Below, piece by piece: positions 42,823-52,734 of a stretch of DNA of 64,000 nucleotides. The notes beneath the pieces were generated by a model. The model saw nothing but the letters and a program-made list of their open reading frames with translations, searched no databases and was not told the origin of the DNA. This DNA comes from Parapedobacter flavus (lineage in GTDB: Bacteria; Bacteroidota; Bacteroidia; Sphingobacteriales; Sphingobacteriaceae), in NCBI RefSeq assembly GCF_035818675.1, contig NZ_JAYKZZ010000001.1, positions 186,001 through 250,000 on the forward strand. The letters are read 5' to 3'. Within the stretch, counting starts at the first letter, position 1. Every line of letters begins with the position of its first letter. The translations under genes were made by a program, and so were the position numbers.

Positions 42823-45800
42823 ATGAAACGAAGCATTACAACGGTAGGCCACTGGCCTATCTCCATTCGACTTATGGTCTGCTTGTTTGTCTTTGGTGGC
42901 ACATCAGTGCATATGCAAGCGACAGCAAGCGAGAAAATGTCGTGGGCGCATGCCGTGGTCGCCCAGCAAGTTACGGTTACCGGACGCGTTGTAGACCAGC
43001 AGGGTACGCCGCTTCAAGGAATCAACGTGCAATTGAAAGACAGTGGTACAGCTACCGTAACCACCGAGCAGGGTACCTTTTCCATCCAGGTGCCGAACGA
43101 CCAAGCGGTTTTGGTGTTTTCTTATTTAGGATACCAAAGTCAGGAAGTCAACGTGGGTACACAGCGAACCCTCAACATCACGCTCCTGGAATCTACGGAG
43201 GAGCTGGATGAAGTCGTTGTCATTGGCTATGGTACCGTAAAAAAGCGCGATTTGACCGGCGCGGTGTCGGTGATTGATGTAGACGACATGGCAAAGACAG
43301 GTGCCAGTACCATTGCGCAATCGATTCAGGGCTTGGCTTCGGGCGTGAATGTGAGAAGCACGGGCAACGCTGGAAGCGATGCGTCAATAGAAATACGCGG
43401 TATAGGTACCTTGAGGAACAATGACCCACTTTGGGTGGTAGATGGTCTCATCACGTCAGCGGGCGCTGATTTCAATCCGAATGATGTGGAATCGATCCAG
43501 ATTTTAAAGGATGCATCAGCAGCTGCCATCTACGGGTCGCGGGCAGCTAACGGCGTGATTATCGTGACTACGAAAAAAGGGAAAGATGGACCGGCCAAGG
43601 TCGACTTTTCGGTCCGGGAATCGTTTGATTGGTCGCCCAGGTATGATTTGATGAATGCCGAGGAGTTTAAAAAGTACAACGACATGGCTTACCGCGAGGG
43701 AATTAAAGACGGTACATGGAACGGGACACTGCAAGACCACGCAGACTACGATACCGATTGGCAGGAGGAAACCATGAAAACAGCACTCGTGCAAGACTAT
43801 AATGTCTCCATCTCCGGCGGGGGAAAAGCGGGTAATTATTTTGTTTCGGGAGGTTATTATACAAATGATGGGATGATGTATGGCAATTCCTTTGATCGCT
43901 ATTCATTCCGCGTGAATACAGAGGGCCAGAAAGGGATTTTTTCTTTTGGTGAAACATTAAGCTTTACGCAAACGAACCGTGATCCGTTGCAAACCTCTTC
44001 ATATATCGACGTCGTACGGATGCTGCCTACTATCCCGGTGTATGACGACAACAACCCGGGCGGGTTTGGTTATGGTAACGAGGCAAACGCGCGTACGTTT
44101 GGTACCAACCCCATTGCCAGGGAAGAATTGGAAGATACCAATACCAAAATATACCGTCTTCGAGCCACCTTTTGGGGTGAGGCCAGAATCACCGACTTTC
44201 TGAAATATAAGCTTAATGTGGGTATCGATTACCTTTTTGATGACTACCGGTACTTCCGCAAACGAGGCAACTGGTCGATGAACCAGGAGTTTCGCGATCC
44301 AACGGGCAACAAAAACCGGATCAAAGATACCAACGAACTGATTGAGAATACCCTTGAATTCGACAAGGACTTTGGAAGACATCACGTTGACGCGATTGCG
44401 GGGCTTACCTATCAACATTATTATTGGGAGGATGTAGGCGCACAACGGCTCCGGTTCCCATTTCTGGGCGGCGATTACATCACCGTGCTCAATGCCGGAC
44501 AGGCCAATCAGACGAATTGGAACAGCATCCGCGAGTCTGCATTAATATCGTATTTGGGCAGGGCGAATTATAACTTTGATGGCAAATACATCGCCTCGTT
44601 TACGGTACGCCGGGATGGTACATCAAAACTTAGCCTCGATAATCGCTGGGATAATTTTTATTCATTTTCAGGTGCCTGGAGGATCAGCGATGAACAATTT
44701 TTTAATGTGCCCTGGATCAATGACCTGAAACTGCGCGCCAACTATGGCCAGCTCGGAAATGCGGCTATTGGGAATTGGGATTATCTGGGCACCATCAGCC
44801 CCAGTATCGTCACCGTATTTGGCCGTGATCAACGGTTAGTAAATGGAGCTACACAGGTGCAGATTGTGAATGAGAACCTCCGTTGGGAACGGACGGAACA
44901 AATCAACGTTGGGCTGGATGCTAGCTTACTGTCAAATCGATTATTACTAACGGCCGAATACTACAACTCGAAGGTTACGGATATATTAACCGGGATGCAG
45001 ATTTCGATGACAACCGGCAACCAGGGGGGAGCCCCATTGGCAAACGTCGCCAGCCTCCGCAACACGGGTGTCGAACTGTCGGCAACATGGCGAGACAAGG
45101 TGGGTGACTTCGGTTATTCGGTGGGTACCAACATCACCACGCTCAATAACACCATACTGGAATTGGGTTATGGCACTGAAGAGTTTTACACCGGCCAAAC
45201 GCGAAGCGAAATCGGCCGAGCACTCGGCGAATATTACCTATTGAAAACCGATGGACTATTCCGCACGCAAACAGATATCGATAATTACGTGAACTCGGAG
45301 GGAACGCCCATCACCATCGAAGCCAAGCGACCCCAACTAGGCGACGTGAGATACATCGACACGGATGATAACGGGCAAATCACCACGAACGACAGGCAGA
45401 TTGTTGGCGACCCGTGGGCGGATCTATTGCTCTCGTTCAATCTGGGGCTAACTTGGAAGAACCTTGATTTCTCGATGTTTTGGAACGGTCAGATCGGAAA
45501 TGATGTATTAAATGGTGGTATGCGTCAAGGGCGGTTATTCGCCGATAATTCCAACTACATCCGGTTTGAACCAGGGTCGGAGCCTTTTCAGGAGAACCCG
45601 GAAAGCGATTTTCCTCGCATCATCTATGGGGATACGCGCAATACGCGGGGCGACAGCGATTTTTGGTTGGAAGACGGGTCCTACCTCCGGATGCGTAATG
45701 TGCAAGTGGGATATACATTCCAGAATACGGCATTGTCCCGCATGCACCTGAGTGCGTTACGGGTGTACGCGAGTGGCAATAACCTCCTAACGCTCACTAA

Positions 45801-45915
45801 ATATAAAGGGCTAGACCCCGACTTCATCAATAAAGATGTCTGGGACCGCGGTACGGATAACATGGCGTTCCCTAATGCCCGGACATTCATGCTTGGCCTT
45901 CAGGTAAGTTTTTAA
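42823..45915 (+). CDS. SusC/RagA-type TonB-linked outer-membrane transporter
   Basis: The 1030-residue protein has an extended signal region (to ~residue 48), a CarboxypepD_reg-like domain (TVTGRVVDQQGTPLQGINVQL) and a TonB-box-like LDEVVVIGYGTVKKRDLTGA. The plug has GLASGVNVRSTGNAGSDASIE and ASAAAIYGSRAANGVIIVTT, followed by the barrel, which ends in RTFMLGLQVSF with the terminal Phe usual for outer-membrane barrels. Its SusD partner begins within 30 bases. Four GH43-type enzymes follow, so the cargo is probably an arabinose- or xylose-rich oligosaccharide. Confidence 0.95.
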   Translation: MKRSITTVGHWPISIRLMVCLFVFGGTSVHMQATASEKMSWAHAVVAQQVTVTGRVVDQQGTPLQGINVQLKDSGTATVTTEQGTFSIQVPNDQAVLVFSYLGYQSQEVNVGTQRTLNITLLESTEELDEVVVIGYGTVKKRDLTGAVSVIDVDDMAKTGASTIAQSIQGLASGVNVRSTGNAGSDASIEIRGIGTLRNNDPLWVVDGLITSAGADFNPNDVESIQILKDASAAAIYGSRAANGVIIVTTKKGKDGPAKVDFSVRESFDWSPRYDLMNAEEFKKYNDMAYREGIKDGTWNGTLQDHADYDTDWQEETMKTALVQDYNVSISGGGKAGNYFVSGGYYTNDGMMYGNSFDRYSFRVNTEGQKGIFSFGETLSFTQTNRDPLQTSSYIDVVRMLPTIPVYDDNNPGGFGYGNEANARTFGTNPIAREELEDTNTKIYRLRATFWGEARITDFLKYKLNVGIDYLFDDYRYFRKRGNWSMNQEFRDPTGNKNRIKDTNELIENTLEFDKDFGRHHVDAIAGLTYQHYYWEDVGAQRLRFPFLGGDYITVLNAGQANQTNWNSIRESALISYLGRANYNFDGKYIASFTVRRDGTSKLSLDNRWDNFYSFSGAWRISDEQFFNVPWINDLKLRANYGQLGNAAIGNWDYLGTISPSIVTVFGRDQRLVNGATQVQIVNENLRWERTEQINVGLDASLLSNRLLLTAEYYNSKVTDILTGMQISMTTGNQGGAPLANVASLRNTGVELSATWRDKVGDFGYSVGTNITTLNNTILELGYGTEEFYTGQTRSEIGRALGEYYLLKTDGLFRTQTDIDNYVNSEGTPITIEAKRPQLGDVRYIDTDDNGQITTNDRQIVGDPWADLLLSFNLGLTWKNLDFSMFWNGQIGNDVLNGGMRQGRLFADNSNYIRFEPGSEPFQENPESDFPRIIYGDTRNTRGDSDFWLEDGSYLRMRNVQVGYTFQNTALSRMHLSALRVYASGNNLLTLTKYKGLDPDFINKDVWDRGTDNMAFPNARTFMLGLQVSF

Positions 45916-45944
45916 TGATTTCGAAATCGCTAAATAGTACAACG

Positions 45945-47504
45945 ATGAAAAAGATAAAATTATTGATATATGGGTTTCTGGCCGTTGTGGTTACTGCCGC
46001 ATGCGATAAGGATTTGCTGGATATACCCAACCCGAATGAACCGACTACTGAAACATTCTGGCAGACGGAAGACGATGCTCAAAAAGGACTCAACGCGGCA
46101 TATAGCCGGTTCTATAAAGAAGGCACGTGGATGCGGTGGTTATCTTTTAGGTACGATCTCGGTTCGGATGAGGGCTGGAGCACCAGTCCGTGGAACGAAC
46201 TCGCCGATTGGACACGATTCAACTACGTGAATTACAACTTCTGGGAAGGAAATCGCGTTCACTGGGAAGATTTCTATGTGGGTATATTCAGGGCCAATCA
46301 AGTATTGAAATTTACACCAGATATCGCTTTTGCAGATGATGTGGATAAGGAACGCGTTATTGGGCAGGCGGAATTTTTGCGGGCGCTGTGGTATTTCCAG
46401 ATTGCGGTTTTGTGGGAAAAAGGTGCGCTTGTACTGGAACCCAAAGATGCGAGCTATAAGCCCGAGGAGGTAACGGAGGAGGCGCTGTGGGCACAGGTGG
46501 AAATCGATCTGAAAAATGCGTATGCCAAGCTTCCACCGGAGTGGGACGACAGCAATACCGGCAGGGCAACGATAGGCGCTGCAAAAGCCCTGCTTGCAAA
46601 AGCCTATATGCAACAGGGTAAATTTGCCGAGGCCAAGGCCGAATTACAATGGTTGATCGATAAAGAAGGTTCGCTTTACGGGCTGGTGGATGATTATATG
46701 GATAATTTCACCCATTTTAACGAGAACAACATAGAGGGCGTGTTTGAGATCCAATTTAATGACGAGAACAAGGGCGGGACCGGCAACGGTGCTTCGATGG
46801 CGACCGGCTTTCAACGCACCCAGTTCTATGCACCAGGTGGTATTGGCTGGCAAGATGGAAAGGCGCGCTCGTGGCTCGTGGGAGAATATAAGAAGGAAAC
46901 CAATCTGGATGGCGGAAACGATACCCGTTTATACCATAACCTGTACTACAAGAATAGCCCTAATGATTTTCCGGACCTCCCGGCATCGATATACGGCAGG
47001 GCATGGGATGACGCTGGCTGGGGCGAACACATGTTTATCCGCAAATACTCTACAAACTATTACCGCGATTTCGAGGATTATTTCGCACCCAACAATTACC
47101 GGATCATTCGGTATGCCGACGTGCTGTTGATGTATGCGGAATGTATCGTAGAAACCGGCGGATCGCCGATGGAAGCGTTGCCATATGTGAATAAAGTAAG
47201 GCAACGCCCGTCCACCAATTTGCCCGCGTTAGAAAACAGCGTCCATGCAGACGCGTTGTCTTCAGGTGAAAAATTCCTCAAGCGTCTGCAAATGGAGCGC
47301 TCGCTTGAGCTGTGCTTTGAAGGCTGGCGTTGGGCGGACTTGAAACGCTGGGGATTATTGAGTTCGCAGGCAGGCATTGATGAGTTGAAGTCACGGGATG
47401 CCGATTTCAATAACTTCATTCTCGGAAAGCACCATCGGTTACCTATTCCGCAAATTGAAGTGGACAACGCTGAAGGTAAACTGACCCAGCATTTGGAATA
47501 TTAA
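45945..47504 (+). CDS. SusD/RagB-type surface glycan-binding lipoprotein
   Basis: I place the start at ATG 45945 because it gives a clean lipoprotein signal (MKKIKLLIYGFLAVVVTAAC). The longer frame from 45915, which overlaps the SusC stop by one base, adds ten residues of no signal character. The ~519-residue product has the SusD hallmarks: KDLLDIPNPNEPTTETFWQT after the Cys, EFLRALWYFQIAVLWEKGAL, a C-terminal RYADVLLMYAECIVETGG, LQMERSLELCFEGWRWADLKRWG and HRLPIPQIEVD. It pairs with the SusC encoded directly upstream. Confidence 0.93.
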   Translation: MKKIKLLIYGFLAVVVTAACDKDLLDIPNPNEPTTETFWQTEDDAQKGLNAAYSRFYKEGTWMRWLSFRYDLGSDEGWSTSPWNELADWTRFNYVNYNFWEGNRVHWEDFYVGIFRANQVLKFTPDIAFADDVDKERVIGQAEFLRALWYFQIAVLWEKGALVLEPKDASYKPEEVTEEALWAQVEIDLKNAYAKLPPEWDDSNTGRATIGAAKALLAKAYMQQGKFAEAKAELQWLIDKEGSLYGLVDDYMDNFTHFNENNIEGVFEIQFNDENKGGTGNGASMATGFQRTQFYAPGGIGWQDGKARSWLVGEYKKETNLDGGNDTRLYHNLYYKNSPNDFPDLPASIYGRAWDDAGWGEHMFIRKYSTNYYRDFEDYFAPNNYRIIRYADVLLMYAECIVETGGSPMEALPYVNKVRQRPSTNLPALENSVHADALSSGEKFLKRLQMERSLELCFEGWRWADLKRWGLLSSQAGIDELKSRDADFNNFILGKHHRLPIPQIEVDNAEGKLTQHLEY

Positions 47505-47509
47505 AAGGA

Positions 47510-48553
47510 ATGGTAACGAGTAAGCGAATTCAAGTGGGTTTGGTGCTGTCGCTATCCATGATAGTAGGCAACACCGCCCTTGCCCAACAACCCGATCCGC
47601 CCGGGCAGGTGGAGGAGCCCGCGGATGCTGTAATCCAAGCATACTTGTTTGCTCATATGACCCACCAGGATTATGGCAAACTGTATTACTCGGTCAGCAC
47701 CGATGGCCTCCATTGGCATGCATTGAACGATGGAAAAAGGGTGTTTGAGGATTACCATGGGCATCCTGATATCTGCAAGGGGCACGATGGCCGGTATTAC
47801 ATCGCCGGTAATACGAGTGATTCATCCCCGGATATCAACATCTGGGTGTCTACCGATTTGATCAATTGGGAAAAGCACCATGTTTACACCCCCGATCTCA
47901 AAAGCACCCCCGAATATGCCCATGCTTTGCAACGTATAGGTGCTCCCAAGTTGTATTTCGATACACCGTCGCAACAATATATCCTTACGTGGCATACGCC
48001 ACATAAGGAAGGCACCAAAGAAGATCCCGAACGGTACTGGGCGAGCCAACGTACATTGTATGTGCTTTCCAAAGACCTCAAGACGTTTTCCGATCATCCC
48101 ACGAAATTGTTTGATTGGGACATGGGCACCATTGATGTGTTTATCCGTAAGGTAGGCAATAACTACTATGCCGTCATTAAAGACGAAACGTATCCCACGT
48201 TGTATTGGCCCACCGGCAAGACCATTCGTATAGCACGTGCCCCGGCACTCACCGGCCCGTACTCAGAACCCTTGGCACCCATAAGCCCGAACTTCCGCGA
48301 AGCACCGATGCTAATCCCGTCGCCCGATAACGAGGTCTGGTATTTGTATTACGAGCAATACCCCGGTGTGTCCTATGGCTTGTCCATTGCCGATAAGCTG
48401 GAAGGACCATGGTATCAGGCGTCCGGATATACGTTTCATTCAACATGGGACAAGTACAGCTTTCCCGAGTCCGTGCGCCACGGCTGCATGGTCACCATTA
48501 CAAAAGCTGAATACAACGCGTTAGTGAAACATTTTGGAATAGATAACAAATAG
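47510..48553 (+). CDS. GH43-like five-bladed propeller glycosidase (exported)
   Basis: The 347-residue protein has a signal peptide ending TALAQ and a five-bladed propeller of the GH43/GH32 superfamily. Candidate catalytic residues fit the GH43 plan: base Asp87 in GHPDICKGHDGRYY, Asp209 in MGTIDVFIRK and acid Glu264 in FREAPMLIP. It is more divergent than the three GH43 genes after it, so subfamily and substrate are uncertain; arabinofuranosidase or galactan/arabinan activity is possible. It starts 5 bases after the SusD stop, with a purine-rich AAAAGGA just ahead of the ATG. Confidence 0.75.
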   Translation: MVTSKRIQVGLVLSLSMIVGNTALAQQPDPPGQVEEPADAVIQAYLFAHMTHQDYGKLYYSVSTDGLHWHALNDGKRVFEDYHGHPDICKGHDGRYYIAGNTSDSSPDINIWVSTDLINWEKHHVYTPDLKSTPEYAHALQRIGAPKLYFDTPSQQYILTWHTPHKEGTKEDPERYWASQRTLYVLSKDLKTFSDHPTKLFDWDMGTIDVFIRKVGNNYYAVIKDETYPTLYWPTGKTIRIARAPALTGPYSEPLAPISPNFREAPMLIPSPDNEVWYLYYEQYPGVSYGLSIADKLEGPWYQASGYTFHSTWDKYSFPESVRHGCMVTITKAEYNALVKHFGIDNK

Positions 48554-48558
48554 GAAAT

Positions 48559-49533
48559 ATGTGTATACGGACGATTTTATTGATCCTACTCGCCGTCAGC
48601 TTCAATGTACTGGCTTGCTCGTCGAGCAAGAACGGCGAGCTGCCGGAACCGACTCCCGATCCGGTGGAAACCGACGTGTTTTTCGGCGACCCGTTCATTC
48701 TGTTGCACGATGACACGTACTATGCCTACGGAACGTATGCCGACGACGGTATCGCCGTGTATGTATCGCAAGACTTACTTACTTGGGAAGCCGTGTCGGG
48801 TAACCGATTGGCATTGGACAAAAAGGACTCTTGGGGCGACCGCTGGTTTTGGGCGCCTGAAGTCTATCACGTGGACGGCAAGTTCTATATGTATTACTCG
48901 GCCGACGAACACATTTGCGTGGCTACCAGTGATAGCCCACTCGGCCCGTTCAAGCAGGAAGTTCAGCAGCCCATGATCAGCGGTGAGAAATGCATCGACA
49001 ATTCGCTATTCATCGATGATGATGGTAAACCTTACCTCTTCTATGATCGGTTTAACGACGGCTTGAACATCTGGGTAGCCGAATTGGAAGATAACCTGAC
49101 CGAAATACGGCCGGAAACGGCAGTCAAATGCATCAACGTGTCGCAAGCGTGGGAAGAGGTGTGGCCGCGGGTCAATGAAGGGCCTTTCGTGTTAAAACAC
49201 GAAGGGAAATATTACATGACCTACTCGGCCAACAGCTACGAAAGTCCGTTTTATGGAATAGGCTTCGCTACGGCAGACAAGGTGACGGGACCGTGGACGA
49301 AGTATGCGGGTAACCCGATTTTACAAAAGCCCGGCGACTTAGTAGGCGTAGGCCATAGCGCCATGTTCAGGGATAAGGCGGGCGATTTGCGAATCGTGTT
49401 CCACGCGCATCACAGTGACACGGAGATACATCCCCGTGCCATGCATATCAGCACGGTAACCTTTACCGAAAAAGATGGCAAAACCATCATGCAGATCAAT
49501 GAAGATTACGTTACACCGGTGCTCTTACAATGA
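48559..49533 (+). CDS. GH43 family glycosidase lipoprotein
   Basis: The 324-residue lipoprotein (VLAC, Cys20) has the GH43 triad: Asp44 in FFGDPFILL, Asp147 in KCIDNSLFID and Glu207 in VNEGPFVLKH. RWFWAPEVYHVDGKFYMYYS is the conserved blade-2 segment, and VGVGHSAMF carries the His near the propeller centre. The last codons overlap the next GH43 gene (ATGA), so the two are translationally coupled. Length and motifs suggest an exo-acting arabinofuranosidase or xylosidase; the linkage cannot be assigned. Confidence 0.9.
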   Translation: MCIRTILLILLAVSFNVLACSSSKNGELPEPTPDPVETDVFFGDPFILLHDDTYYAYGTYADDGIAVYVSQDLLTWEAVSGNRLALDKKDSWGDRWFWAPEVYHVDGKFYMYYSADEHICVATSDSPLGPFKQEVQQPMISGEKCIDNSLFIDDDGKPYLFYDRFNDGLNIWVAELEDNLTEIRPETAVKCINVSQAWEEVWPRVNEGPFVLKHEGKYYMTYSANSYESPFYGIGFATADKVTGPWTKYAGNPILQKPGDLVGVGHSAMFRDKAGDLRIVFHAHHSDTEIHPRAMHISTVTFTEKDGKTIMQINEDYVTPVLLQ

Positions 49534-50558
49534 TGAGTCGGATAAATCGTTATATTAAAATGAAACTCGCTACTTCTTTTTTTACCGGCCTCATTGCAGC
49601 ACTCTTAATTCCCGAAATGGAACTCGTGGCGCAGCAAAAGCAAGAACTGTTTTTTGCCGACCCAACGATACATGTTGAAAATGGCAAATACTACCTCACC
49701 GGTACAGGGGGAAGCGGAAAAGGAGCTTCGAAAGGGTTTGCTGTTTTGGAATCGACCGACCTGAAAACATGGGCCACACCCGCGGGTACGAGCGGCCCGA
49801 CACACATGATCCTTACCAAAGGCGAGCAAGCCTTCGGTACCCAGGGCTTTTGGGCGCCGCAACTATTCAAAGAAAATGGCACCTATTATTTAACCTATAC
49901 CGCCAATGAGCAAACGGTGCTGACGCAGTCGCCCTCCTTACTGGGGCCGTATACGCAAGCAGAAGTTGCCCTCATTGATGGCTCGGAGAAGAATATCGAT
50001 TCATACATCTTCAAGGATAACGATGGCAAGCATTACCTTTACCACGTCCGGTTTGATAACGGCAATTACCTGTGGGTTGCCGAGTTCGACATGGAAACAG
50101 GCAAGATCAAGCCGGAAACCTTAACGAAATGCTTTGGCCAGACCGAGCCATGGGAAGCCACGCCGGCCTATGAGTCGGCACCCATCATGGAAGGGCCCAC
50201 CGTTATCAAGCTAAAGGATAAATATTATCTTTTCTACTCGGCCAATCACTACCTGAATATCGACTATGCCGTGGGGTATGCCGTTGCTGACTCGCCGTAT
50301 GGCCCTTGGATCAAACAAAGCGATAGCCCCATCATCCACCGTACCATTGTGGGTGAGAATGGTTCCGGGCATGGTGATTTGTTTGAAGGGTTAGACGGGC
50401 AACTGTATTACGTGTACCATGTGCATTTCGATCAACAACAGGTAACGCCGCGGCGGACGCGCATTGTCCCGGTCATTAAGCATTGGGATGCAGCCGCTGG
50501 CCAATATACTTTCCATGTGGATGGCGATGGGGTGATTAAGCCTGTGCTGCAAAAATAA
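49530..50558 (+). CDS. GH43 family glycosidase (exported)
   Basis: The 342-residue protein has Asp44 in FFADPTIHVENGKYY, Asp157 in KNIDSYIFKDNDGKHYLY and Glu221 in IMEGPTVIKLKDKYYLFYS, the GH43 triad. GTQGFWAPQLFKENGTYYLTY is the blade-2 motif, and GSGHGDLFEG carries the central His. The start overlaps the previous gene by 4 bases. ATG 49560 (MKLATSFF...) is an alternative that gives a more typical signal peptide, and the protein would then be soluble in the periplasm. It most resembles the preceding GH43, which suggests a duplication with a split in location (lipoprotein and periplasmic). Confidence 0.9.
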   Translation: MMSRINRYIKMKLATSFFTGLIAALLIPEMELVAQQKQELFFADPTIHVENGKYYLTGTGGSGKGASKGFAVLESTDLKTWATPAGTSGPTHMILTKGEQAFGTQGFWAPQLFKENGTYYLTYTANEQTVLTQSPSLLGPYTQAEVALIDGSEKNIDSYIFKDNDGKHYLYHVRFDNGNYLWVAEFDMETGKIKPETLTKCFGQTEPWEATPAYESAPIMEGPTVIKLKDKYYLFYSANHYLNIDYAVGYAVADSPYGPWIKQSDSPIIHRTIVGENGSGHGDLFEGLDGQLYYVYHVHFDQQQVTPRRTRIVPVIKHWDAAAGQYTFHVDGDGVIKPVLQK

Positions 50559-50585
50559 AGCTATTGTTATCTAAGTTTGAAAGAA

Positions 50586-51656
50586 ATGATGATTTACAAT
50601 TTTTTCGTTGTGTTATTGCTAGTGGCAGGGTGTGCGCGCACCGATGAGCAACCGGATACGGGTGATCCAAAGCAACCGGATGGCTCGGCGACGACATATA
50701 CTAACCCGGTTTTCGAGCCTATCCTTGCAGACCCGACGGTGGTCCGTGACCCCGAAACAGGTCTTTTTTATGCCTATGGTACCCAAGACAACTGGGGCGA
50801 TGGGCAGGGTAGCCGGCTCGTGCCTATTCTGCGGTCGGCCAATCTCGTGGATTGGCAGGTGGTAGGTGAGGCGTTTGATGAAAAACCCAGTTGGAAAGAA
50901 GCCGGCGGGATATGGGCGCCTGACGTATACATCGTGAATGGGAAATACCACCTCTACTATGCCTACTCTACTTGGGGCGACGCCAACCCCGGTATCGGCG
51001 TAGCCGTGGCGGAGCAACCAACAGGTCCATTTATTGACCATGGAAAAGTATTCAGCAGCGAGGACGTAGGCGTGCCCAACTCCATCGATGCCTTCTATTT
51101 CGAAGAACAAGGAGAAAAGTACCTGTTTTGGGGTAGCTTCAGCAATGCCCCCACGCAAGGCACGTATGCAGTTAAGTTGGCCGATGACGGCCTTTCTGCC
51201 CCGGATCTCTCGCAAAAAATGAAAATTGCCGCGGGCGACTTTGAAGCGGTAATGATTCATAAGCGGGGCGATTACTACTATTTTTTCGGTTCAAAAGGCA
51301 GCTGTTGCGAAGGGGCCGATAGCAAATACCGCGTGTTGGTGGCCCGGTCGGAAAACCTGATGGGACCGTATGTGGATAAAGGCGGATACGCCATTACCGA
51401 CCGTGGGAAGGGAACACTTTTGATCGAAGGTAACGCTCGAATCGCTGGGCCCGGCCATAATGCGCGACTGATTGCCGACGACGAAGGAACGGATTGGTTT
51501 CTTTACCATGGTATTGACCGCGCCAAAGGCAAGGTGTCGAGCGGCGCGAGCCGGCGGATGCTGATGCTCGACAAGGTCACCTGGCGCGACGGCTGGCCGG
51601 AAATTAGTGGCCGTGTCCCGAGCACATCACCGCAGGAAGCGCCGGTGTTTCAATGA
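50586..51656 (+). CDS. GH43 arabinanase-like lipoprotein
   Basis: The frame is open from a TTG at 50577, but ATG 50586 is the better start. It yields a lipoprotein of ~356 residues (lipobox LVAGC). Using the numbering from 50577, the triad is Asp52 in LADPTVV, Asp171 in NSIDAFYFE and Glu223 in GDFEAVMIHKRG. The motif GSCCEGADSKYRVLVARS and the central AGPGHNA are characteristic of endo-1,5-alpha-L-arabinanases and related GH43 groups. It is the last enzyme of the PUL and overlaps the convergent AraC regulator by 7 bases at the 3' ends. An arabinan or arabinose-branched substrate for the locus is supported mainly by this gene. Confidence 0.88.
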   Translation: MMIYNFFVVLLLVAGCARTDEQPDTGDPKQPDGSATTYTNPVFEPILADPTVVRDPETGLFYAYGTQDNWGDGQGSRLVPILRSANLVDWQVVGEAFDEKPSWKEAGGIWAPDVYIVNGKYHLYYAYSTWGDANPGIGVAVAEQPTGPFIDHGKVFSSEDVGVPNSIDAFYFEEQGEKYLFWGSFSNAPTQGTYAVKLADDGLSAPDLSQKMKIAAGDFEAVMIHKRGDYYYFFGSKGSCCEGADSKYRVLVARSENLMGPYVDKGGYAITDRGKGTLLIEGNARIAGPGHNARLIADDEGTDWFLYHGIDRAKGKVSSGASRRMLMLDKVTWRDGWPEISGRVPSTSPQEAPVFQ

Positions 51657-52552
51657 TACTGATGGTACGTGTCTAGCGCAACCTTCTGGTACTCGTTACG
51701 GTACTGGTGGGGTTGTTTGCCCGTGACCTTCTTGAATTGCTTATTGAAATTGGTCATCGATTGGAACCCACAGGCATAGCCGATGTGATCAATGTTCATC
51801 TTGTCTTCTTTGAGGAGTTTGCAGGCATATTCGATGCGGATTTCTTTCAGGAAATCTGAAAACGACTGATTGACGCGCGATTTGAAATACCGGCTGAATG
51901 ACGTGTTGGTCATGCTGGCGATGGAAGCGACTTCCTCCAAATGGATTTTTCGATGGAAGTTTTTCATGATGAATTCATATACTTTATTCATCCGGTCCGT
52001 CTCGGCTTCTGTATTGTACGATTTGGAGTGGGTATCCGTAATGAGGAGACATTCATCAGACAGCGCAATCGTATTCAGTATTTTAAGGAGTTGGATGATG
52101 CTATCGGCGCCTTTCAACTCAAGCAGTTCAACCATCATGCGCATCACGGCTAGCTTGGTCTTGCCGGTGATCTCAATGCCACACTGCGAGCGCTGAAAGA
52201 GGTGCTTGATGTTTTCGAACTCTTCCTTTTCGTGGATGTTATCGCCGAAGAAATGGTCGAGGAAATAGATAACAATTACCGTGGTACTTAATCCGCTGTC
52301 TTTTTCAAAATAGCTGTTATGGCTGCGCCACACATGGGGTAGATTGGGGCCAATCAAAACCAGGTCGTTTGCCTTGAAAGGCTTGATACTGTCGCCCACA
52401 AATCGGTTCCCTTCACCTTCCATCACATACGAAAGCTGGAACTCGGGGTGCAGATGGAACGTGGGGTCAAAATAGGGCTCTACTTGTTTGCGCACCACAA
52501 ATGCCCGGTTTTCCGGGATGAGCGCTTTGGGGATGACATGCGTTTTTTTCAT
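51650..52552 (-). CDS. AraC family transcriptional regulator with cupin-like sensor domain
   Basis: The 300-residue protein has an AraC-type cupin N-terminal domain (FHLHPEFQLSYVMEGEGNRFVGD, LVLIGPNLPHVWRS). The C-terminal double helix-turn-helix (residues ~195-292) has IHLEEVASIASMTNTSFSRYF and IGYACGFQSMTNFNKQFKKV, ending GKQPHQYRNEY. This cytoplasmic one-component type senses a sugar through the cupin fold. It converges with the GH43 PUL and diverges from the cupredoxin-fusion cluster at 52772; either could be its target. A long palindrome lies 36 bases upstream of its start. Confidence 0.93.
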   Translation of the reverse strand: MKKTHVIPKALIPENRAFVVRKQVEPYFDPTFHLHPEFQLSYVMEGEGNRFVGDSIKPFKANDLVLIGPNLPHVWRSHNSYFEKDSGLSTTVIVIYFLDHFFGDNIHEKEEFENIKHLFQRSQCGIEITGKTKLAVMRMMVELLELKGADSIIQLLKILNTIALSDECLLITDTHSKSYNTEAETDRMNKVYEFIMKNFHRKIHLEEVASIASMTNTSFSRYFKSRVNQSFSDFLKEIRIEYACKLLKEDKMNIDHIGYACGFQSMTNFNKQFKKVTGKQPHQYRNEYQKVALDTYHQYH

Positions 52553-52587
52553 CGATTTTGTTTTTTTTTATTGCCGATGAGAGCTCG

Positions 52588-52628
52588 ACGTAAATAATTA
52601 TTGCCCTGCGTGTCAATATTATTTACGT
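52588..52628. promoter_or_regulatory. Long interrupted palindrome upstream of the AraC regulator (candidate operator)
   Basis: Perfect 11-base arms ACGTAAATAAT (52588-52598) and ATTATTTACGT (52618-52628) are extended inward by ATTG/CAAT, with one unpaired base on the left, around an 11-base core. It lies between the divergent AraC gene (start at 52552) and the gene starting at 52772. It may be an operator for a dimeric regulator or a stem-loop in the AraC leader. AraC proteins usually prefer direct repeats, so the cognate regulator is not obvious. Confidence 0.7.
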
Positions 52629-52734
52629 TCTCGGTTTCATGATTTGTCATTGCAAATATATAAATATATTAAACTATGATATAATTTGACTATAAAGAGA
52701 TAAGATACCGTGGTTTTCTTTTGCCTTGGCGGCC

